A stretch of DNA of 64,000 nt from Bacteroidota bacterium. Lineage in GTDB: Bacteria; Bacteroidota; Bacteroidia; Bacteroidales; FEN-979. The notes below the pieces were generated by a model. It made no database searches. It was not told the origin of the DNA and saw only the letters and a list, made by a program, of their open reading frames with translations. The position numbers and the translations under genes were made by a program. Location of the stretch: the NCBI GenBank assembly GCA_026391835.1, contig JAPLDF010000041.1, positions 1 through 64,000 of the forward strand. The letters run 5' to 3'. Shown here piece after piece: positions 20,575 to 29,877 of the stretch (its first letter is position 1; every line of letters starts with the position of its first letter).

Positions 20575-21323
20575 TCCCTGCCTTTTTTGCTGAATTGCCT
20601 GTTGGCAGCCATGGCAGCCGACAATTCCTCTTTGTCCCACAAACCAAGATGCCTGACCGGATATCCTTCGATCCAGTCTGCAATGTACATTTTAGGTTTT
20701 CCAAAATTAAAAGGAGGCAGTTCAAGGTTAATCAACCGAAAATCACCTGTTGTGATATTGCTGTTCTTCCGGCATTCGGTGTGCGTCGAAGTGAGTAAAT
20801 ACCGGATATCGCTCCTGAGAAAATTTTGTATCGTTGTAAAAACATCATCATAGGAAAAATGGAACAAACAATCGCGGCAAAGCCAGAGCCCTGCAGCAGG
20901 AAGCTTGTCATGGATTATGTCCAGGTCAAGAAATATTGTGGTCTCGTTTTCATAAAGATCCCTGTTTTTCAGGATCAGGGGTTTGACAATATCGCCGCCG
21001 ATATAGGTGAAACCTGCCCCGCGGTCTATCAGGCGGAACCAGTTGTAATCACCGCAAGGTGCATCAAGAATGGTGTCTGTTTTCAGCTGTGCCAGCAGCG
21101 TGGGGATTTCTTTCCGGATGTTTTCCGTGTATTCTGCCGAAGATCCGTGTCCCGAGATACTTTCCGTATTGCCCCAGTTGTTGGCGGTATAAATGGAGGT
21201 AAATACATCCTGCGGACTCCCCATTTTAGAAAAATGGATGCTCCGCTTCATGTGCATGTAACGTTCAATACACCAGGCGCCTCCCGGGAGACGACCCAGA
21301 AATTTTACTATTTTTTGTTTCAT
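20571..21323 (-). CDS. class I SAM-dependent methyltransferase
   Basis: ILDAPCGDYNWFRLID motif I; DLDIIHDKLP. Confidence 0.8.
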   Translation of the reverse strand: MKQKIVKFLGRLPGGAWCIERYMHMKRSIHFSKMGSPQDVFTSIYTANNWGNTESISGHGSSAEYTENIRKEIPTLLAQLKTDTILDAPCGDYNWFRLIDRGAGFTYIGGDIVKPLILKNRDLYENETTIFLDLDIIHDKLPAAGLWLCRDCLFHFSYDDVFTTIQNFLRSDIRYLLTSTHTECRKNSNITTGDFRLINLELPPFNFGKPKMYIADWIEGYPVRHLGLWDKEELSAAMAANRQFSKKGRD

Positions 21324-21491
21324 TGCTGTGGCTCAGGGGAATATCGTATGGAATATTGTTTTGCCCATTTGTACAATCCGAATGTGACAAAATTAAGATA
21401 TTTTTCTATTTTTGCTAGGAATTAAGTTCCACCTGCACAAATCATCATCAATGACAGAAAGTAAGTCCGCAAGTCATCCGTGCGGTGAGAA

Positions 21492-23876
21492 TTGCCGGAA
21501 TGCAGTGCTGATGCAGAAAATAATATCAGGACGATGAAAATCTTGGGGATATTGCTGATCCTTGTGTTTTCACATGCCATTGCGTTACCGGCCGGGCCGC
21601 AGGAATGGAATGGAAAGCGGGACAGTTTCCTTGTCGCTGATTCCCTCAATAATTTCGCTGAGATTTTCATGGAAAATTATCCTGAAATATCAAAATACTA
21701 TTCCGAAAATGCATTTTTCCTTTCAAGCCAGATAAATTACATTAAAGGAGAGGTCGACGCACTGTCTTCCCTGTCAAAATACTACTTAACCAGGGACGAT
21801 TATATTAAAACGCTTGAGATGTATTTTAAAATTATCGACATCTCCGAGCATAACCATGATATTGACAACCTTGTTTACGGATACTCCCTGGTTGCCCAGT
21901 TTTTCAGGCTGATCAAGGATTACGATCTTTCAGAAAAATACCTTGTCCTGCTCGACAAAGCTGCCCATAAATCACTGAATACCAAAATACAGGCACAGGG
22001 TTTCCTCAGCTATGCCCAGTATTATCTCGCCAAAAGCGAGTACGATCTGGCCATCCGCAACCTTTATCTGTGTATTCCCTATTTTCGAAAAGGATGCAAC
22101 CCATGCAGTGAAGGAGGGGTTTATAAGTTTCTTGGTGATGCATACCTGCAGAAGAAGATGTATTCCCAGTCCGAATACAACTACAGGATGGCCGTTGACA
22201 TTTTCACTAAGATGCCCAACCCGACCGAATTGGCAATCCTCTACACCCGCATCGCTCATATCCACCAGGTGCTGAACAACAACGAACTGAACCTGAAATT
22301 CAATTTGGCCGCCCTCCGGATCCGGCAGCAGATCGGCCATTCAAAATTGATCTCATCCTCCTTTCTGAATGTCGGAGAAGCCTACTGGCTGCTTGGCCGG
22401 AAAGACTCAGCAAGCTTTTACCTGAAGAAATCGCTTCAACTTGCTGAAAGGATCAAAGATACATACCAGCTGGAGGTAATTTATTCGCAGCTCTCCATTT
22501 TTGCGAAAGCCGAAAACAGGTACGCCGATGCCCTGGAATATTATAAAATATGCATGGAGCACAAAACCAGGCTCAATCTTGACCGGAACCGGTTGGAAAT
22601 TTTAACGCTTGAAGCAAACCGCACCATCAGGGCCGGTGAAATGCAAAATGACCTCCTGAACCAGGAAATCCTTTTCCAGGACCTGCAAATCAAAAACCGA
22701 AGGATACAAATTTTCCTGTATGAGGTTGCATTTCTGATCATGCTCTCGCTGATCCTGTTTGTTGACACCCTGGCACGCAGGAACCGGAACCGTAAGAATG
22801 AGCTCAAGGAACTGAATACAAGGCTTACACAGGAAATTGATATCCGCATCGAGGCAGAGGGGAGATTGAACCGGAGCGAAGAACTGCACCGGTTCCTGGC
22901 CGAAAATACGGTTGATGTCATATCGCTGATGGATGCCAATATGCAGCGGCTCTATATCAGCCCCTCCTGCGAAAAGTTTTACGGATATACCGCCAGGGAG
23001 ATCCTTCAGATGCGCAGCCCGCTTGATTTAATTGAACCGACCTATCATGTCACTGTAAATCAGCACCTTCTTGAAATGCTCCGTTCAAAAAGTTCCACCC
23101 GTTATATTTACAAAGTACTGCGTAAAGATGGTTCAACATTCTGGGCAGAAGCAAATATCAACCCGATTATGAACCATGCAACACACGATGTGAAAAACCT
23201 GATAACCGTGGTTCGTGATATTTCTGAACGGATGAAACATGAAGAAGAACTCTCGGAAAATTCCAGGCAAAAAGAGTACCTTCTGCGTGAAATACACAAC
23301 CGGGTTAAAAATAATTTTGCCATCCTTGTAAGCCTCATGAACATGCAGCGGGACCAGTCCGCCAATCCTGAATTAAGCAGTTCGCTCACCGATCTGCAGT
23401 TAAGGGTTCGCACCATGTCGCTGGTGCATGAACAGCTTTACCAAACCCAGGAAATCAGCACCATCCCCTTCGATAACTACCTGCATCACCTTGCCCTTAT
23501 CATATCAACTTCATTTAACAACAATCGTATCCAGTTGCAAACGGAAATACATCCCTGCAATGTGGCCATCGAAATGGCACTGCCGCTTGGACTGATCATC
23601 AATGAACTCATCACAAACGCTTACAAATATGCTTTCCCGGGCGACCGGACCGGTAAAATCTGGGTAAGACTCTTACCGGAAAATGAGGATAAATTCTGTA
23701 TCTCCATCAGTGACGACGGAGTTGGATTGCCGCCCGATTTTACCATGAACACAACCCAGTCAATGGGGTCACAGATCGTCGGAATACTGGTCGAGCAAAT
23801 TGAAGCAATCCTGGAGGTTTCAAGCAATGAAGGTGCCTGCTTCCGGATTTTGTTTTCAACCGCACAAGAAAAATAA
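21492..23876 (+). CDS. TPR-PAS sensor histidine kinase (HisKA_2 type); probable start at 21534
   Basis: N-terminal TPRs, TM, PAS domain, LLREIHNRVKNNFAILVSLMNMQ phosphoacceptor region, HATPase ELITNAYKYAFPG, SDDGVGLP. Confidence 0.9.
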   Translation: MPECSADAENNIRTMKILGILLILVFSHAIALPAGPQEWNGKRDSFLVADSLNNFAEIFMENYPEISKYYSENAFFLSSQINYIKGEVDALSSLSKYYLTRDDYIKTLEMYFKIIDISEHNHDIDNLVYGYSLVAQFFRLIKDYDLSEKYLVLLDKAAHKSLNTKIQAQGFLSYAQYYLAKSEYDLAIRNLYLCIPYFRKGCNPCSEGGVYKFLGDAYLQKKMYSQSEYNYRMAVDIFTKMPNPTELAILYTRIAHIHQVLNNNELNLKFNLAALRIRQQIGHSKLISSSFLNVGEAYWLLGRKDSASFYLKKSLQLAERIKDTYQLEVIYSQLSIFAKAENRYADALEYYKICMEHKTRLNLDRNRLEILTLEANRTIRAGEMQNDLLNQEILFQDLQIKNRRIQIFLYEVAFLIMLSLILFVDTLARRNRNRKNELKELNTRLTQEIDIRIEAEGRLNRSEELHRFLAENTVDVISLMDANMQRLYISPSCEKFYGYTAREILQMRSPLDLIEPTYHVTVNQHLLEMLRSKSSTRYIYKVLRKDGSTFWAEANINPIMNHATHDVKNLITVVRDISERMKHEEELSENSRQKEYLLREIHNRVKNNFAILVSLMNMQRDQSANPELSSSLTDLQLRVRTMSLVHEQLYQTQEISTIPFDNYLHHLALIISTSFNNNRIQLQTEIHPCNVAIEMALPLGLIINELITNAYKYAFPGDRTGKIWVRLLPENEDKFCISISDDGVGLPPDFTMNTTQSMGSQIVGILVEQIEAILEVSSNEGACFRILFSTAQEK

Positions 23877-23879
23877 GAC

Positions 23880-24872
23880 ATGGAAAACCAACAATATAAA
23901 ATCGTACTGATCGGCGCCGGAACAATTGGAACAGCCCTGGGGAATATCCTTGCTGAAGCCGGCAGGGAAAGCGTGCTGCTGCATTCGATCGAACACCAGG
24001 TTGTGGATGATATCAACAGGACACATATCAATTCAAAATATTTCCCCACACTGCACCTGCATCCCGGGCTAACGGCAACCACGGATGACAGCATGCTCAG
24101 CCATAGCAACATCATCTTCCTGGCAATTCCGTCCGTTATCATGGTTGATTACCTGAAAAAAATACAAAAACACCTTCCGCCCGATGCGATATTAATCAAC
24201 CTGGCCAAAGGGTTCGGTATCGGGAACAGAACTATTCCAGAATGCCTCCGGGAGGAATTTCCTAACCCGGTATGCACCATGAAAGGCCCGAGTTTTGCAC
24301 GTGAAATCATAAACCGCCTGCCAACAGGGTTTACGCTTGGTTCACTCCACGCCGACCACTTCACAAAAATCAGGAGTGTCTTTACCAATACAAACATTCA
24401 CCTGGATTATTCCGCTGATATCCGCGGTGTTGAAATTCTCAGCATCCTGAAAAACATTTACGCCATCGCACTGGGAATTGTCGATGCCCAGTTCAATTCA
24501 CCGAATCTCCGGTTCCTGATTCTTACCAGGGCATTCCAGGAGATGCGAAAGGTTTTGCTGTCGTCGGGCGGACAAGTGGACACCCTGTTCAATTACTGCG
24601 GGTATGGCGACTTTACCCTTACCGCGCTGAACGATCTCAGCCGCAACCGGACACTCGGGCTTCTCATCGGCAAAGGCTTTTTTACCGAGCATGTTTCACA
24701 TGAACTGGTCCTTGAAGGAAAAACAGCGGTGGATGTTTTTTATGAACAGATCTCAAAAACGATGAGTGTTGAAGATAATTTTCCTATAATTGCAGAACTT
24801 TACCGTATCTTTCACACGAAATACGACATTGCGATGTTTGTGAATACGATCCTGAATTTCCCTGAAAAATAA
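23880..24872 (+). CDS. gpsA: NAD(P)-dependent glycerol-3-phosphate dehydrogenase
   Basis: GAGTIGTALGNILAEAG, LAIPSVIMVDYLKKI, GPSFAREI, LKNIYAIALGI. Confidence 0.88.
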   Translation: MENQQYKIVLIGAGTIGTALGNILAEAGRESVLLHSIEHQVVDDINRTHINSKYFPTLHLHPGLTATTDDSMLSHSNIIFLAIPSVIMVDYLKKIQKHLPPDAILINLAKGFGIGNRTIPECLREEFPNPVCTMKGPSFAREIINRLPTGFTLGSLHADHFTKIRSVFTNTNIHLDYSADIRGVEILSILKNIYAIALGIVDAQFNSPNLRFLILTRAFQEMRKVLLSSGGQVDTLFNYCGYGDFTLTALNDLSRNRTLGLLIGKGFFTEHVSHELVLEGKTAVDVFYEQISKTMSVEDNFPIIAELYRIFHTKYDIAMFVNTILNFPEK

Positions 24873-24928
24873 ACCTTTTGAGACCATTAAATCGTAAATC
24901 AAAAACCGTAAATCGTAAATCCTTTTCG

Positions 24929-24936
24929 TATCTTTG
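24929..24936 (+). promoter_or_regulatory. -7 element of the ssrA promoter
   Basis: TATCTTTG (TAnnTTTG) ending 12 nt before the tmRNA 5' end. Confidence 0.7.
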
Positions 24937-24947
24937 CAACCATTTTC

Positions 24948-25318
24948 GGGGCTGACTGGTTTTGACAGCAGGGAAGTGGGATTGTAAGCATGCCGAGTGT
25001 TCGTGAGCCGGCCTCGTAAAAAGTCAGTTCACACAGCCATTAACTGGCGACAATTATTCTTACAGACTTGCTGCTTAATTTTAGAAATTAGGCGCGTCTT
25101 GTCTCCCGGGAAACCCTTCTCAACGGTGTTCCGGATGAGGCATCGCAAATGTTGAGATAGCCGGGTTATCGTTCCGCTGACCATGCGAAATAACAGGAAC
25201 TAAGGATCTGGTAGGTTTGCCACTGACCGGCCGGTTCCCGACAATTAACCAGAGGCTAAGCATGTAGAAAGCATTTTTGCTACTTGTTTGGACGAGGGTT
25301 CGAATCCCTCCAGCTCCA
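24948..25318 (+). ncRNA. ssrA: transfer-messenger RNA (tmRNA); tag reading frame at 25046-25078
   Basis: 5' GGGGCUGACUGGUUUUGACAG, 3' T-arm GGGUUCGAAUCCC + CAGCUCC pairing with 5' GGGGCUG; tag GGC GAC AAT TAT TCT TAC AGA CTT GCT GCT TAA = GDNYSYRLAA*; CCA not encoded. Confidence 0.95.
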
Positions 25319-25417
25319 CAAAGTACAGGAAATCAGTGAAAGGGTGGACTTGAAAGTATTCATATTCACCCTTTTCGATATTAAGAGCATTCATGGATTG
25401 ATATTTACAGAAATTCA

Positions 25418-25445
25418 ATCGTAAATCGTAAATCGTAAATTGTAA
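25418..25445. repeat. 7-bp tandem repeat (ATCGTAA)x4
   Basis: ATCGTAA ATCGTAA ATCGTAA ATTGTAA; related copies at 24891-24920 on the other side of ssrA. Confidence 0.9.
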
Positions 25446-25455
25446 CCCTTCCCTC

Positions 25456-26202
25456 ATGTTGCTAGGAAAAAAAATAATAGTTGTCCTTCCCGCTTATAAT
25501 GCCGGGAAAACAATTGCACAAACCATTGCAGAAATCCCCTTTGATCTTGTGGATGAATATGTTGTTGTGGACGATGCCAGTACAGACAATACCATTGAGG
25601 TAGCAAGCTCCCTCAATGTTAAAAACCTGATCCGGCATGACAAGAACAAGGGCTATGGCGGTAATCAGAAAACCTGTTACAATACGGCACTCAGTTTGGG
25701 TGGTGATATCGTCATCATGTTGCACCCTGATTACCAGTATACGCCCAAGCTGATTCCTTCCATGGCGTATATGATCGCAAGCGGCCTGTACCCGGTGGTA
25801 ATTGCCTCGCGAATTCTGGGCAAAGGGGCGCTTAAAGGTGGAATGCCGATGTACAAGTACATATCAAACAGGTTCCTGACCTGGTCTCAGAATGTACTGA
25901 TAAATCAAAAACTTTCCGAATACCATTCCGGTTACCGAGCCTTTTCACGCGAAGTTCTTGAAAAAGTCAACTACCAGGCGAACTCCGACGACTTTGTATT
26001 CGATAACCAGATGCTTGCCCAGATCTTCTATTCGGGTTTCGAAATTGCCGAAATAACCTGCCCCACAAAATATTTTGAAGAGGCCTCCTCCATTAACCTC
26101 AAACGAAGCATCAAATACGGGCTTGGCGTGCTCAGAACATCATTTGGCTACTTCCTCCAAAAGAAAGGCCTGGTGTCTCTTCCGATGTATAAGTCCAAAT
26201 AG
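25456..26202 (+). CDS. family 2 glycosyltransferase, DPM1-like (polyprenyl-phosphate hexose synthase candidate)
   Basis: VVLPAYNAGKTIAQTIAEIP, VVVDDASTDNT, HDKNKGYGGNQKTCYNTAL, HPDYQY; no obvious C-terminal TM. Confidence 0.88.
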   Translation: MLLGKKIIVVLPAYNAGKTIAQTIAEIPFDLVDEYVVVDDASTDNTIEVASSLNVKNLIRHDKNKGYGGNQKTCYNTALSLGGDIVIMLHPDYQYTPKLIPSMAYMIASGLYPVVIASRILGKGALKGGMPMYKYISNRFLTWSQNVLINQKLSEYHSGYRAFSREVLEKVNYQANSDDFVFDNQMLAQIFYSGFEIAEITCPTKYFEEASSINLKRSIKYGLGVLRTSFGYFLQKKGLVSLPMYKSK

Positions 26203-26211
26203 GCGCTGAAC

Positions 26212-27915
26212 ATGGCAATTAAAAAGAAGATCATCAGCAAAGAAGCTAACCTGTTGAACTGGAAGGTCCTCCTGCTGATCGCTGTTTCTTTTATTGCCTT
26301 CATCCCGTCGCTGAACAACGAATTTGTAAACTGGGACGACATTGTTTACATCATGAACAATGACATGATTACCACCTTTTCGTGGGCACACCTTCGGCAG
26401 ATCTTTTCCACTTATTTCATGGGAAATTACCATCCGTTCATTCTCCTTAGCTTTTCCCTTGATTTTCACTTTTTTAAGTTCGATGCCCCCGGGTATCACT
26501 TCCATAACCTGGTGCTGCATCTTCTTAACACTTTTCTTGTCTATGTCTTTTTTTTCCGCCTGTTAAACAAGAATGCGAATATTGCCATCACGATTGCATT
26601 GCTTTTCGCAATCCATCCGATGCACGTGGAATCAGTTTCCTGGGTTTCTGAGCGAAAAGACCTGCTCTACACAGCCTATTTCCTGCTCTCCTTAATTGCA
26701 TATTTAACTTACCTGCGCAAAGAACGGGCGTCTTATTTCATTCTTGCCCTCCTGCTCTTCGTTTTTTCCTTGTTGTCAAAAGCCCAGGCAGTTACGCTGC
26801 CCCTGGTGTTGCTGCTGGTTGATTATTTCCTGTCCCGGAAATTTGAATGGAAGATTGTGTTTGAAAAAATTCCTTTCTTTATTTTATCACTCGTATTCGG
26901 CATCGTAGCTGTTTTTGCCCAGAAAGCCAGCAGCTATATCAACCCGCAGGGAATACCCCTGTCTCAGAGCATTTTTTATGCGCCATACGGAATTTGCGTC
27001 TACCTCGTCAAGTTCCTGCTACCCTTTTATCAGACAGCTGTTTATAACTACCCTGTAACCCTGCATGGGAGCATCCCGTTTTACATCTATTTTTCACCGG
27101 TTGTCTTCTTTGTTATCGCCTTTGCGCTCCTGAAGACATGGAAACATCATAAATACATCACATTTGGAGTGCTGTTTTTTCTTGTAACGGTCTTCCCCGT
27201 GCTGCAATTTCTGCCGGTGGGATGGGCTGTTGTCGCAGAACGTTATACCTATGTCCCCTATATTGGCCTGGCAGCGATTGCGGCCATTGCGTTCTGGGAG
27301 AACAGGCCGCTTCAGGCCGGCCGGCGGAGAACCATCCTGGATGCATCTGGCTTGCTGATAATCCTCCTGTTATTCATCCTGACATGGAACCGGAACATGG
27401 TTTGGAAAGACAGTGTGTCGTTGTGGACCGATGTAATGGAAAAAAATCCGCGATGTGTTTCAGCCTATATCAACCGGGCATTTATTTTCAACGAAAACAA
27501 ACGTTATGACGATGCGCTTAAGGACTGTTCCGATGGATTGAAGATTGATTCAACCAACTTTACCTTGTACAAAAACCGGGGCATCGCATATGGCATTATC
27601 GGGAAATTTGACCTTGCACTTGCCGATTATTCAAGTGCAATAAAAAACAACCCGGCCGATTTCGACTCCTATCTCTACCGTGGCATCCTCTATACCGACA
27701 AATTCGCCAGACACGATTCTGCAATTGCTGATTTTAAAAAATATCTCAGCCACTCTCCCGGCAATCTCAATGCCACCTTCAACCTGATCGTGGCAAATTA
27801 CAACAAAGGCAGTTACGACAGCGCCCGGGTTTATTGCCTGAAAGTGTTAAGATTAAATCCCGGGAATGAACAAGCCAGGCAACTTTTAGAGAAAATTGAT
27901 AAACTAAAGCCATGA
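26212..27915 (+). CDS. TMTC/PMT-like multi-TM protein with C-terminal TPRs (putative GT-C O-glycosyltransferase)
   Basis: NNEFVNWDDIVYI, GNYHPFILLS, HPMHVESVSWVSERKDLLYTAYFLL; TPRs. Confidence 0.8.
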   Translation: MAIKKKIISKEANLLNWKVLLLIAVSFIAFIPSLNNEFVNWDDIVYIMNNDMITTFSWAHLRQIFSTYFMGNYHPFILLSFSLDFHFFKFDAPGYHFHNLVLHLLNTFLVYVFFFRLLNKNANIAITIALLFAIHPMHVESVSWVSERKDLLYTAYFLLSLIAYLTYLRKERASYFILALLLFVFSLLSKAQAVTLPLVLLLVDYFLSRKFEWKIVFEKIPFFILSLVFGIVAVFAQKASSYINPQGIPLSQSIFYAPYGICVYLVKFLLPFYQTAVYNYPVTLHGSIPFYIYFSPVVFFVIAFALLKTWKHHKYITFGVLFFLVTVFPVLQFLPVGWAVVAERYTYVPYIGLAAIAAIAFWENRPLQAGRRRTILDASGLLIILLLFILTWNRNMVWKDSVSLWTDVMEKNPRCVSAYINRAFIFNENKRYDDALKDCSDGLKIDSTNFTLYKNRGIAYGIIGKFDLALADYSSAIKNNPADFDSYLYRGILYTDKFARHDSAIADFKKYLSHSPGNLNATFNLIVANYNKGSYDSARVYCLKVLRLNPGNEQARQLLEKIDKLKP

Positions 27916-29843
27916 AATTCTTATCGGTCAGGTACCTGCCACATCTTCTGATATTCCTGTTCGCATTTGTGCTGTATGGAAACACCCTGACAAACGATTA
28001 TGCACTTGACGACCTGATCGTTATCAAAGACAACACCTTTACAAAAAAGGGCTTCTCCGGGATAAAGGAAATATTCAGCTACGACTCCTTTACAGGTTTC
28101 TTTGGCACCGAAAAAAAACTTGTTGCAGGCGGAAGGTACCGGCCATTGTCCATCGCCTCTTTTGCAGTTGAATATGCAGTGACAGGCGGACTCAACCCGT
28201 TTTTCAGTCACCTGATCAACATCCTGCTTTATGCGCTGACAGGAAGTTTTATCTTTATTATCCTCTCCAGGTTGATAAAATCACCCCCGGGCAAACCCTG
28301 GCACCTTGGTATTCCGTTCATCGCTTCCGTTCTGTTCATGGCCCACCCTGTTCACACTGAAGTAGTGGCCAACATCAAGGGCAGGGATGAGATTTTCGCC
28401 CTGCTGTTCCCCCTGATGGCCGTATGGTTTACGTTACGTTATTTTGAGACCAATAAAGTGGTTCTTCTGCTGGTTGCCAACCTTTTCTTTTTCCTGGGCC
28501 TGCTCTCCAAGGAAAATGCAATCATGTTCGTGGTCATCATACCTTTGACCATCTACTTTTTCACAAGGGTTCCGTTGAGGAAGAACATTGCGGTGAGCCT
28601 CTCGTTCCTGTTTACGGCACTGCTCTTTGTCTTTATTAGGTTCCTGGTACTCGGGTACCTCAACTCCGGTGAATTACCAAAGGAATTGTTAAACAATCCC
28701 TTTCTCTATGCGACGCAGGGTGAGAAATTCGGGACAATCCTCTACACCCTTGGCCTATACGTCAAACTGCTCTTTTTTCCCTACCCGCTCACGCATGACT
28801 ATTATCCGTATCATATTCCACTTGTATCCATGACCGACTGGAAGGCGGCGATTTCATTGGTCTTGTATATCGGGATGATCGTTTATGCAGTGTTGAAATT
28901 CAGGTCGAAAGACATCTTCTCATTTGGCATCCTCTTTTACCTGTTAACCTTATTTATTGTATCAAACCTGCTTTTCCCTGTCGGGACATTCATGAATGAG
29001 CGGTTTATCTATATGCCTTCACTTGGTTTTGCAATAATCATCGCGTACCTGGTTGCTGATAAACTGCCGCTGCTCTTAAACAAAGGAACGTCTTATAAAA
29101 ATGTTGCAACAGGGATGTTGCTCGTTGTCCTGGTTTTGTTTACCTTTCAGACATACAGCAGGAACAAAGCCTGGAAGGACGATTTCACCCTTTTTACAAC
29201 AGATGTGCTGGTCTCGGAAAACAGCATTAAATGCAATATTTCAGCAGGGGGAGATTATCAGAAAAAGGCCGGATTGGAAACCGATCCGGTAAAACAGGCA
29301 GATGATTACCAGCATTCTGTCACCTATCTTGAAAAAGCGCTCAGCATATACCCGAAAGCCGTTAACGGGCTTGTATTATATGGTAATGTATTGGCACTAT
29401 ACAAAAAAGACTACAAGCAATCGATTGTGCAATATTTGAAAGTACTGGAGGTGGATCCCTACAACAAAAATGCTTTCTCAAATGCATTGCAGGTGCTGGG
29501 TTCCCTTGAAAGCAGCCGGGAATCAGCTTATAAAGTGGGTATTTTAAAACAACTAAATTCCATAGATCCCAACAATGCCGATGTGAACTACAACCTCGGG
29601 AAAATATACGGCCAGTTCCGTGGAAACCTTGATTCTGCAAGCTATTTCCTCGAAAGGTCTATAAGCCTTAACCCGGGCAGCATCGCTGCATACAAGGACC
29701 TTGGCATCGTTTACAGCATGAAAGGTGAGTATACCAAGGCACTCAACATCTTCTCAAGAGGTCAGAAAATAGATCCCTCCGACCAGCAGATTCGTCAAAA
29801 CATCCAGATTACAAATCAGATGATGAATCAAAGGAGAAAATAA
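27912..29843 (+). CDS. TMTC/PMT-like multi-TM TPR protein
   Basis: TNDYALDDLIVI, GGRYRPLSIASFAVEY, HPVHTEVVANIKGRDEIFALLF; TPRs. Confidence 0.78.
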   Translation: MKFLSVRYLPHLLIFLFAFVLYGNTLTNDYALDDLIVIKDNTFTKKGFSGIKEIFSYDSFTGFFGTEKKLVAGGRYRPLSIASFAVEYAVTGGLNPFFSHLINILLYALTGSFIFIILSRLIKSPPGKPWHLGIPFIASVLFMAHPVHTEVVANIKGRDEIFALLFPLMAVWFTLRYFETNKVVLLLVANLFFFLGLLSKENAIMFVVIIPLTIYFFTRVPLRKNIAVSLSFLFTALLFVFIRFLVLGYLNSGELPKELLNNPFLYATQGEKFGTILYTLGLYVKLLFFPYPLTHDYYPYHIPLVSMTDWKAAISLVLYIGMIVYAVLKFRSKDIFSFGILFYLLTLFIVSNLLFPVGTFMNERFIYMPSLGFAIIIAYLVADKLPLLLNKGTSYKNVATGMLLVVLVLFTFQTYSRNKAWKDDFTLFTTDVLVSENSIKCNISAGGDYQKKAGLETDPVKQADDYQHSVTYLEKALSIYPKAVNGLVLYGNVLALYKKDYKQSIVQYLKVLEVDPYNKNAFSNALQVLGSLESSRESAYKVGILKQLNSIDPNNADVNYNLGKIYGQFRGNLDSASYFLERSISLNPGSIAAYKDLGIVYSMKGEYTKALNIFSRGQKIDPSDQQIRQNIQITNQMMNQRRK

Positions 29844-29877
29844 CCGTTATGGCAGCGGAAAAATCAACTTCCTGAAC

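Noticed and set aside
16969-21323. Flippase-FkbM-GT4-methyltransferase group as a full capsule locus
   Set aside because: Too few genes, mixed orientation and no polymerase or initiating transferase seen; treated as separate glycan-related genes
25261-25318. tRNA-like 3' half with GGTTCGAATCC
   Set aside because: It is the tRNA-like domain of ssrA, not an independent tRNA
24889-25445. ssrA-flanking direct repeats as att sites of an integrated element
   Set aside because: No integrase, recombinase or phage genes nearby; repeats are simple heptamer arrays
25245-25457. 70-aa ORF on - strand (...VELEGFEPSSKQVAKMLSTCLASG)
   Set aside because: Antisense translation of the tmRNA 3' end, a well-known spurious ORF type
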